Below are positions 50,637-56,665 of a DNA stretch of 56,665 nt, in pieces. The notes under the pieces were generated by a model. That model ran no database searches. It was not told the DNA's origin and saw nothing but the letters and a program-made list of their open reading frames with translations. A program made the position numbers and the translations under genes. This DNA is from Anaerolineae bacterium (GTDB lineage Bacteria; Chloroflexota; Anaerolineae; Promineifilales; Promineifilaceae), in contig JAHDWL010000021.1 in the NCBI GenBank assembly GCA_023384355.1, positions 1-56,665 on the forward strand, written 5' to 3'. Each line of letters starts with the position of its first letter. Position 1 is the stretch's first letter.

Positions 50637-52607
50637 ATGGAAATCGGCACGCGAGAGATGCCACCAACCGGAAAAGATAACGACAGTCGGCCTCTGGCTA
50701 CGCGCGACGGCCTGGGGTTGACCTCGGGTACTGTCCTCCAGGGTCGCTACATGGTCATGGGCGGGCTGGGAGCGGGCGGTTTCAGCTCCGTCTATCGGGC
50801 GCGTGACTTGCGCTTCCCGTCCGTCACCCGTTTGTGTGCGGTCAAGGAGATGGTCATCGGCACGGCTGACCCGGAGATGCGCGAGCTGACCATCAAGTCG
50901 TTCGAGCGCGAGGCCAGTATGCTGGCCATGCTCAACCACCCGGCTATCCCCGATATCTTTGATTACTTCACCGACGGCAACCGCAGCTATCTCATCCTGG
51001 AGTTTGTCCCCGGCCAGAACCTGCAACAGTGGCTGGACGAGACGGATGAGTACCTCGACGAGCAAAAGGCGCTCGACTGGGCGCTTCAGGTTTGCGACGC
51101 GCTGGCCTATCTTCACGGCCAGAAACCCCAGCCTATTGTCTTCCGCGATCTGAAACCGTCGAACATTATGCTCGACCCCTACAACCATATCCGCCTCATC
51201 GATTTTGGCATTGCCAAACTGTTTGAGGCCAACGAGGACAAGGGCACGATGATCGGCACAGCCGGTTATACCCCGCCGGAGCAATATCGCGGCGAAGCGA
51301 CTCCGGCGGTCGATGTCTATGGTCTGGGGGCAACACTCCACCACCTGTTGACTCGGCAGGATCCACGCCAGGAGACTCCCTTCACCTTCAACGAGCGGCC
51401 CATTCGCGCCGCCAACCCGGCTATTTCCCGCGCTTTCGAGGCGATCATCATGCGTTGCCTGGCCTATGATCCGAAGGATCGCTATCCGGATGCCATGGCC
51501 CTGCGTGAGGCGCTGCTGGTATTATCGGAAAGCGACCTGGACGAGGCTGACCTGGAACGTCGTCTGGCTCCGAAAGAGGGTGGCCGGGACATTGACGGCG
51601 CGACCGCCGGCGAGACCCCGGCGGCGACGCTGAAAGCGGGCATCAGCCAGATAAAACCGTTGTGGGTCTTTCGCTGCGAAGATGAAATCCGCACCCGCCC
51701 GGCGATGGCCAAGGGAATTGTTTTCGTTGGCGCATACGACAACAACCTGTATGCCGTGACGGCTGACAAGGGGGAATTCCTGTGGAAATACCCGACCGGC
51801 GGCGGCATCGGCAGCTCACCCATCATCCACGAGGATGCGGTTCTGTTTGGCTCTTCCGACGGCTCGCTCTACTCCTTGCAATTGCGCAAGGGGCGTCTCA
51901 ACTGGCAGTTCAAGGCCGAAGCTCCCATCTATTCCACGCCGGCAGTACGCTTTGATCATGTTTTCTTTGGCTCCGACGACGGCTTTTTCTACGCCCTCAA
52001 TGCCATGCGCGGCCAGCTCTACTGGAAAACAAACGTCTACAGCCCCGTTCGTTCGACACCCTACGTTTCTGAAGAGCAGGTTTACTTCGGCACGGAAGGG
52101 GGGCAGGTGTTGGGCCTGGAACTGGGCACGGGCAAGCTCAAGTGGCAGGCCCGAACCGGACGCGCGGTAACCTCGTCCCCAAAAATAGCTGATGACATTC
52201 TCTACGTCGGCTCAAGCGACGCCAATGTCTACGCCATGGATGCCGGATCGGGCTGGCCCATCTGGCGATTTGCCACACGGGGATCGGTTATCTCAACTCC
52301 CACTATTTTTGAGCAAACCTTATTCATTGGCTCAGCCGACGGCAATCTCTATGCCATCGATATCGCTCGCGGCCGTCGGTTATGGGCGTTCCCAACGAAC
52401 GGACAGATCACCGCCGTTCCGACGGTCTGGGGTAACACGGTCTACTTCGGCTCAACTGACGGCAGCATCTACGGCGTCAGTACCCGTCGCGGCGAACTGC
52501 AATGGCGATTTGATGCCGGTAGCCCCATTATCGGCGCGCCGGCCGTCCTCAACGGGGTTCTTTATGTCGGCGCGACCGACAACAATCTCTACGCCCTGCC
52601 GCTCTGA
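50637..52607 (+). CDS. Ser/Thr protein kinase with C-terminal PQQ-type beta-propeller
   Basis: A 656-residue protein without a membrane segment. The kinase domain (about residues 36-300) has the Gly loop GGLGAGGFSSVY, Lys70 (CAVKEM), Glu92, the catalytic loop FRDLKPSNIMLD (Asp171; Phe replaces the usual His) and DFG at 189-191. TPPEQY stands in for APE. The rest (about 340-656) is a propeller of about seven PQQ-like repeats, for example VGAYDNNLYAVTADKGEFLW and GSTDGSIYGVSTRRGELQW. The propeller is normally extracytoplasmic when it follows a membrane helix; here it must be cytosolic and may hold substrates or sense a ligand. It leads an operon with a PP2C phosphatase 6 bp downstream. Confidence 0.93.
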   Translation: MEIGTREMPPTGKDNDSRPLATRDGLGLTSGTVLQGRYMVMGGLGAGGFSSVYRARDLRFPSVTRLCAVKEMVIGTADPEMRELTIKSFEREASMLAMLNHPAIPDIFDYFTDGNRSYLILEFVPGQNLQQWLDETDEYLDEQKALDWALQVCDALAYLHGQKPQPIVFRDLKPSNIMLDPYNHIRLIDFGIAKLFEANEDKGTMIGTAGYTPPEQYRGEATPAVDVYGLGATLHHLLTRQDPRQETPFTFNERPIRAANPAISRAFEAIIMRCLAYDPKDRYPDAMALREALLVLSESDLDEADLERRLAPKEGGRDIDGATAGETPAATLKAGISQIKPLWVFRCEDEIRTRPAMAKGIVFVGAYDNNLYAVTADKGEFLWKYPTGGGIGSSPIIHEDAVLFGSSDGSLYSLQLRKGRLNWQFKAEAPIYSTPAVRFDHVFFGSDDGFFYALNAMRGQLYWKTNVYSPVRSTPYVSEEQVYFGTEGGQVLGLELGTGKLKWQARTGRAVTSSPKIADDILYVGSSDANVYAMDAGSGWPIWRFATRGSVISTPTIFEQTLFIGSADGNLYAIDIARGRRLWAFPTNGQITAVPTVWGNTVYFGSTDGSIYGVSTRRGELQWRFDAGSPIIGAPAVLNGVLYVGATDNNLYALPL

Positions 52608-52613
52608 TTCGCC

Positions 52614-53417
52614 ATGAGCAACCTTCCAATCCCCATGATCTTCAGCGGCTATCGATGCGAGAACGGCGCGGAGCGCGAGCGCAACGAGGATTCGTGCCTT
52701 GTGCTGACCGCGGAATATGGCGGGCATTTCACCACAAGACCGGTCGGTCTCTATGTGGTGGCTGACGGGATGGGCGGCGAACGTGAAGGTCATGTTGCCA
52801 GCAATGCCGCCGCACGGGCCTTCGCAGATCACGTGCTGGTCAATTTCTATCTGCCGCTCCTGCGCGGGTATCCAGGCCCTCGCGAAAATGATATCCTCGA
52901 CACGCTGGAGCGGGCTGTTTTTGTCGCCCACGACGCCGTGGTGCAGCCGGAATCGACCCTCGCGCCGGGGGGCAACGGTGGCACGACGCTGACCGCCGGG
53001 CTGATCTTCGGCCGCCGCCTCTATGTGGCCCACGTCGGCGATTCGCGCGCCTATTTGTTGACCGGCGAGGAGCTGCGCCTGCTGACCAAAGATCACTCCC
53101 TGGTGCGCCGCCTGCAAGACACGGGACGTCTTTCAGCCGAGGACGCACAAAATTTCCAATATCGCAATGTCTTGCTCCAGGCTCTTGGTCAGGAAGGTGC
53201 GTTGACGGCCGATACATTCGCCATCGAACTGCCGATCGGTGGCAAGCTGTTGCTGTGCAGCGACGGACTGTGTGGGCTGGTCAGTTCCGAGACGATAGCC
53301 GACATCATGAGACGCGCCACTACCGCCCAGGAGTCGGCCGACAGGTTGTATGAAGCTGCGATGGCCGCGGGAGGATATGACAATATTACCGCCATCGTGG
53401 TCAACTTTGAGTTCTGA
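52614..53417 (+). CDS. PP2C-type protein phosphatase
   Basis: A 267-residue PPM phosphatase. Metal-binding and catalytic motifs are complete: RERNEDS near the start, VVADGMGGEREGHVASNAAA, GGTTLTAGLIFGRRLYVAHV followed by GDSRAYLL, LLCSDGLCGLV and YDNITAIVV at the end. It removes phosphate from Ser/Thr and should counter the kinase encoded 6 bp upstream. No membrane segment, so it is cytosolic like the kinase. Confidence 0.94.
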   Translation: MSNLPIPMIFSGYRCENGAERERNEDSCLVLTAEYGGHFTTRPVGLYVVADGMGGEREGHVASNAAARAFADHVLVNFYLPLLRGYPGPRENDILDTLERAVFVAHDAVVQPESTLAPGGNGGTTLTAGLIFGRRLYVAHVGDSRAYLLTGEELRLLTKDHSLVRRLQDTGRLSAEDAQNFQYRNVLLQALGQEGALTADTFAIELPIGGKLLLCSDGLCGLVSSETIADIMRRATTAQESADRLYEAAMAAGGYDNITAIVVNFEF

Positions 53418-53452
53418 TCGGCCGGAGTTAGCCGGCCGAACCCTGAAGAGCG

Positions 53453-54925
53453 ATGGACCAGGAACCGGCTGATCTCTATTCCGTCCTGGGCGTGAGCCGA
53501 CGAGCCGCGCCTGGCGAGATCGACGCGGCCTATGAGGCCTGTCTGAGGCGAATCGACGCGGGTGAACCGGCCGATGAAGCGGTTCGGGAACGCATCCAAT
53601 ATGCCCATGAGGTCTTGAGCAGCCAGTCCCGTCGGGCTGTCTATGATTCGCTGGTTCAGGAAACCGCCGGCTCCTCGCTGCTTCTCGATCTGACATTTAG
53701 CGGCGAAACGCTGCCTCTGCTTGATACCCCCCAACTCGTCTATGCTATGCTCAAGCTTCAACCCCGTGACGGCGAGGTCAAGCGTCGACCGCTGAACCTT
53801 GGGCTGGTGGTCGACCGCTCCACATCAATGCGTGGCAAACGGCTGGAGCACGTGACGGCCGCCGTCGAGTTGCTGCTCGGCAAGCTCAGCCCGGATGATG
53901 CCCTGTCGCTGGTTAGCTTCAGTGACCGGGCCGAAGTGGTGCTGCCCGCAGCCACGTTAGGCACAGCAACACAAAGCGTCGATCTCGCCGCCGCCTGGCA
54001 CGACCCTCGCCGCACACTGCATGCCATCACCGCCTCGGGCGGTACGGAGATCTATCACGGCTTGCGAGCCGGACTGAACCAGGTGACACGGTCGGGAATG
54101 GAGGAACATACGAGCCATATCATCCTCCTGACCGACGGTCACACCTATGGCGACGCGGACGATTGCCTGCAATTGGCCCGCGAGGCAGCCGGGCGGGGCA
54201 TCGGGCTGACTGCATTCGGTCTTGGCGCTGACTGGAACGATGGCTTTCTGGACGCGCTCGTTGCGCCATCCGGCGGACAGTCCCATTTTATCGAAGGGCC
54301 GGAGGACGTAATGCCATACCTTGCGGAACGCTTGCAAGGACTGGGGGCAATTTCCGCTCGCAATCTGGCGTTGAAACGCGCCTGGCCGGGGCAGTTTACC
54401 CTGCGCGGCGGCTTCAAGTTGACCCCCCTCCCGCAACCTCTGTCAGCTGATGCCGATTCCGTGCCGCTGGGCGACATGGAAGGGCGCTCGCCCATGACCA
54501 TCCTTCTGGAGTTCCTCGTCGCGCCGCAAACGATGGCTGCGCGGTATCGTTTTCCGATTGAGATTTCGTATATTGCGCCAAATGGGGCGCGAGAGAGCGT
54601 GGAGCAAGGTGCCGAACTAATAGCCAAAAACCCGTCGTCTGGCGAACGTCCCCCGCCTGTGCCGCTCATCGAGGCGGTGCGGCGGCTCAATCTATACCGG
54701 ATGCAGGAAAAGGCGTGGGAGGAGGCGCAGTCGGGCAAACTGGACACGGCCGCGGCGCGCATGCGTCGCCTGACCACGCGCTATATGGAAACAGGCGATC
54801 TGCGACTGGCGCAACAGGCGCAACTGGAAGCCCAGCAATTGGCCCATCTCGGCACCATGTCGGCCGAAGGGCGGAAACTGCTGAAGTATGGCACGCGCTC
54901 GCTGATGGGCAAGGCGGATATATGA
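53453..54925 (+). CDS. VWA-domain protein with degenerate J-like N-terminus
   Basis: A 490-residue protein. Residues 5-68 follow the J-domain pattern (DLYSVLGVSRRAAPGEIDAA, RERIQYAHEVLSSQSRRAVY) but lack the His-Pro-Asp loop needed to stimulate Hsp70. From about 105 to 290 comes a von Willebrand A domain with an intact metal site (Asp121-Arg-Ser-Thr-Ser in VVDRSTSMRG, then the Thr region GGTEIYHGL and LLTDGHTYGDADD). The C-terminal part (about 300-490) has a beta region and a helical tail (LYRMQEKAWEEAQSGKLDTA). It overlaps the FHA gene by 4 bp, so the two products probably act together. The VWA domain suggests assembly of a complex. No known family name fits the whole protein. Confidence 0.8.
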   Translation: MDQEPADLYSVLGVSRRAAPGEIDAAYEACLRRIDAGEPADEAVRERIQYAHEVLSSQSRRAVYDSLVQETAGSSLLLDLTFSGETLPLLDTPQLVYAMLKLQPRDGEVKRRPLNLGLVVDRSTSMRGKRLEHVTAAVELLLGKLSPDDALSLVSFSDRAEVVLPAATLGTATQSVDLAAAWHDPRRTLHAITASGGTEIYHGLRAGLNQVTRSGMEEHTSHIILLTDGHTYGDADDCLQLAREAAGRGIGLTAFGLGADWNDGFLDALVAPSGGQSHFIEGPEDVMPYLAERLQGLGAISARNLALKRAWPGQFTLRGGFKLTPLPQPLSADADSVPLGDMEGRSPMTILLEFLVAPQTMAARYRFPIEISYIAPNGARESVEQGAELIAKNPSSGERPPPVPLIEAVRRLNLYRMQEKAWEEAQSGKLDTAAARMRRLTTRYMETGDLRLAQQAQLEAQQLAHLGTMSAEGRKLLKYGTRSLMGKADI

Positions 54926-55467
54926 TTAATTGTCCGGAGTGCGGCGCTGAACATTTTCCCGGCGCGCTGTTTTGTGATATGTGCGGGGCGGCCATTCACC
55001 CGGCGGCACAGGCACATTTGGCCTCTGCCGGAGGTCCGGGCCGCTTTCCGTTCGTCACTCGCGGTGCTCCGGTCGCGCCGGCTCCGGCGGTTTTCGTGAC
55101 CACTGGCGTCACTTCTGATGATCCGGGCTCCGGCGTCACGTCTCGCGCGCTGCGCGTCCGGCTGCCCAACCACCAGACGGATTTTACGGTGTCGGGCGAC
55201 TTGATTGCTGTTGGCCGCGCCGATCCGGAAGCCGGCTACGTGCCGGAGATTGACCTGACGGCTTACGGTGGGCAGGCGCGCGGAGTGTCGAGACGACATG
55301 CTATTATTGAGTGGATCGAGGGCGGCTACGTCATCGTTGATCAGCACAGCAGCAACGGCACCTGGCTGAACGGAGCGCGGTTGATGGCCGGTCAGCCCTA
55401 TCCTCTGCCACCCGAGGCCAATTTACGCTTCGGCGGATTACTGGTACAACTCGCGATGGCGGATTAA
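54922..55467 (+). CDS. Zinc-ribbon FHA-domain protein
   Basis: A 181-residue protein that starts in the stop codon of the VWA gene. A zinc ribbon (Cys4, Cys7, Cys18, Cys21: NCPECG and FCDMCG) is followed by an Ala/Pro/Val-rich linker (about 28-75) and an FHA domain (about 90-181). The FHA domain has IAVGRADPE, GVSRRHAIIEW and DQHSSNGTWLNG, giving the Gly-Arg, Ser-Arg-x-His and Ser-x-Asn-Gly contacts for phosphothreonine. It is the expected reader of the kinase product in this operon. Confidence 0.92.
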   Translation: MINCPECGAEHFPGALFCDMCGAAIHPAAQAHLASAGGPGRFPFVTRGAPVAPAPAVFVTTGVTSDDPGSGVTSRALRVRLPNHQTDFTVSGDLIAVGRADPEAGYVPEIDLTAYGGQARGVSRRHAIIEWIEGGYVIVDQHSSNGTWLNGARLMAGQPYPLPPEANLRFGGLLVQLAMAD

Positions 55468-55539
55468 ACTTGAGGTTGAATCAAGGATCGCCTCGTCGGG
55501 TCGCTGTTCCGCCGGGTTTTTGGAGTGTGTCGAAGGTTT

Positions 55540-55782
55540 ATGCGATTATCAGCCGTCATTCAATTACTTGATGAGGGACCCATCGTCGGCGAACTGGTCG
55601 GGCTTCCCGATCCTTCCGCGCAGTTCATCACTGTCTACAACCCGCGCGGGCGCGATGGTCGCCCTGTCGCCTTCCTCGACAGCAATGTGGAGCGAGTGCT
55701 GTTCGCCTGGCACCGCATCAGCTTCATCCAGTTATTGCCTGATGTCGATCTGGACAAGGCGATCAGTTTCGTACGCGAATAG
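55540..55782 (+). CDS. Small protein of unknown function
   Basis: The 80-residue product starts at ATG 55540 after AAGG; GTG 55525 is an alternative. It is acidic at the C-terminus and predicted to be a small beta-rich domain (AVIQLLDEGPIVGELVGLPD, FITVYNP, GRPVAFLDSNVERVLFAWHR, ISFIQLLP). I do not recognise the family. It lies between the FHA gene (72 bp) and the response regulator (50 bp) on the same strand, so it is probably transcribed with one of them. Confidence 0.6.
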   Translation: MRLSAVIQLLDEGPIVGELVGLPDPSAQFITVYNPRGRDGRPVAFLDSNVERVLFAWHRISFIQLLPDVDLDKAISFVRE

Positions 55783-55832
55783 GCGCGCCGGTAGCCGCGC
55801 GAAAAATTCGCACCCGATGAAAAGGCCCGAAA

Positions 55833-56564
55833 ATGGTCGAACAAATACCCCAAAATCTGGAAACCACCGCTCCCCAACTCATCCTGATCGTCGATGACGA
55901 ATTGCGCATGAGGCGTTTCATCCGCATGAACCTGGAATTGGAAGGATATCAGGTCATCGAGGCGGAAAACGGCATCCAGGCCCTCGACCAGATTCGGCAG
56001 TTCAACCCCGATTTGGCGATCATGGACGTGATGATGCCCGAGATGGACGGCTTCGAGACGCTGAAGTTGTTGCGGGAAATCTCTACCATGCCTGTCATTC
56101 TGCTGACTGTCCGTGATGATGAGGAGGATGTGACCCGCGGTCTTGGTCTGGGAGCCGACGATTATATCACCAAGCCGTTCAGTCCGCGTGTGCTGACCAG
56201 CCGGGTGGGGGCGGTGTTGCGACGTGCCCATTGGCCCGCGCCGCCGCCGCGCACTGTTCTGCGAATCGACGATCGCCTCTCGATCGACTTTAACCGCCAT
56301 CAGGTCATTGTCGACGGCGAACGGATCGACCTGCGGCCGACGGAGTACCGGCTGCTCAACCATCTGATCCAGAATGCAGGCTGGGTCGTTCCCCACGATA
56401 CCCTGTTGGCCAAGGTCTGGGGTTATGAATACCGCGACGAGACTCACTATCTGCGCCTTTATATCAACTATCTGCGCAAGAAGATTGAGGAAGACCCGGC
56501 CAACCCCAAATATATCCTGACGGAGCGAGGCGTCGGCTATCGTTTCGTCGATTTCAGAAAATAA
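55833..56564 (+). CDS. OmpR/PhoB-family response regulator
   Basis: A 243-residue regulator. The receiver (about residues 15-130) has [13 protein letters not shown], the phospho-acceptor in [22 protein letters not shown] and the Lys in [11 protein letters not shown]. The C-terminal winged helix (about 145-240) has [40 protein letters not shown] and TERGVGYRF. No histidine kinase gene is seen before the window ends; a partner may lie just beyond. It is the last gene on this strand in the window. Confidence 0.93.
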   Translation: MVEQIPQNLETTAPQLILIVDDELRMRRFIRMNLELEGYQVIEAENGIQALDQIRQFNPDLAIMDVMMPEMDGFETLKLLREISTMPVILLTVRDDEEDVTRGLGLGADDYITKPFSPRVLTSRVGAVLRRAHWPAPPPRTVLRIDDRLSIDFNRHQVIVDGERIDLRPTEYRLLNHLIQNAGWVVPHDTLLAKVWGYEYRDETHYLRLYINYLRKKIEEDPANPKYILTERGVGYRFVDFRK

Positions 56565-56665
56565 CCCCGCTGTTTGGGCGAGCTCCCCGGCATCCAGGGT
56601 CTTTCAGTAGTCGGCTCTGATAATACAACACGGCCGTGAGGCGTAGAGGTCAGGCAACCGGGAGA
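56565..56665. other. Terminal 101 bp, no gene recognised
   Basis: No convincing open frame, hairpin or repeat. GATAAT at about 56619-56624 could be a -10 but has no matching -35. It may be the start of the promoter region of the next gene beyond the window. Confidence 0.3.

Noticed and set aside
50637-55467. Regulatory part of a type VI secretion system
   Set aside because: Kinase, phosphatase and FHA protein recall PpkA, PppA and Fha, but no structural secretion gene is present and the cell type probably lacks an outer membrane.

Overview
The window is high-GC (strongly GC3-biased) bacterial chromosome with no phage, transposase or CRISPR. The gene set points to Chloroflexota, probably an Anaerolineae-type filamentous lineage. 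The signs are lipoproteins with long Pro/Thr/Glu (PTEAP-type) linkers after the lipobox, a fused alpha/beta glycyl-tRNA synthetase, a MoaD-MoaE fusion, a deazaflavin (F420)-type nitroreductase-family protein, eukaryotic-like Ser/Thr kinases, and no outer-membrane genes. Lineage is inferred from gene content; there is no rRNA to confirm it.

Layout. (1) 1-11.4 kb, plus strand: a MarR regulator, then an alpha-glucan uptake and breakdown locus. It holds a fasciclin/maltose-binding fusion lipoprotein, MalF- and MalG-type permeases (no ATPase gene here), a large GH57 lipoprotein and a cytoplasmic-type GH13 enzyme. A TumA/TumE-like toxin-antitoxin pair sits between the two hydrolases. (2) 11.4-17.2 kb: two GT39-type membrane glycosyltransferases flank a clan GH-A-like lipoprotein. 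(3) 17.4-22.2 kb: a Yip1-like membrane protein, a LolD/MacB-type ATPase, an IPT/CARDB exported protein and a MacB/FtsX permease form one operon ending in a perfect terminator. (4) 22.5-27.7 kb: DegV, then on the minus strand a methyltransferase - GAF histidine kinase - NarL-type regulator operon. (5) 27.8-30.9 kb: an unusual MerR regulator and a Zn/Cd/Pb P1B-ATPase, with a textbook MerR-type operator in a 20-bp promoter spacer. (6) 31-38.9 kb: PepF, a znuA-znuC-znuB-zur-type operon with a palindromic operator over its -10, a small membrane protein, an F420-type oxidoreductase, a THUMP-type RNA methyltransferase and a UbiA prenyltransferase. (7) 38.9-39.5 kb: a candidate small RNA with its own promoter and terminator and three CCUCC motifs, and tRNA-Lys(UUU). 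(8) 39.6-50.4 kb: recO, fused glyQS, an ABC exporter, then on the minus strand moaC - moaDE - fabF - rnc - a sugar-nucleotide reductase, and a divergent PIG-L deacetylase. (9) 50.6-56.6 kb: a Ser/Thr kinase with PQQ propeller, a PP2C phosphatase, a degenerate-J/VWA protein, a zinc-ribbon/FHA protein, a small unknown protein and an OmpR-type regulator.

Working together: region 1 imports and degrades maltodextrin or glycogen-like glucan, probably under the MarR protein. Regions 5 and 6 handle transition-metal efflux and uptake, each with a visible operator. Region 9 looks like a self-contained phosphothreonine signalling module (writer, eraser, FHA reader, VWA effector). Short heptamer-phased repeats are scattered through the window: in spacers, at the 3' ends of two genes, inside one glycosyltransferase and, weakly, in the linker of the fused glycyl-tRNA synthetase.

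The strongest candidates for something undescribed are the C-rich small RNA at 39.08-39.26 kb, the kinase/phosphatase/J-VWA/FHA module, the fasciclin-binding-protein fusion and the IPT/CARDB exporter.
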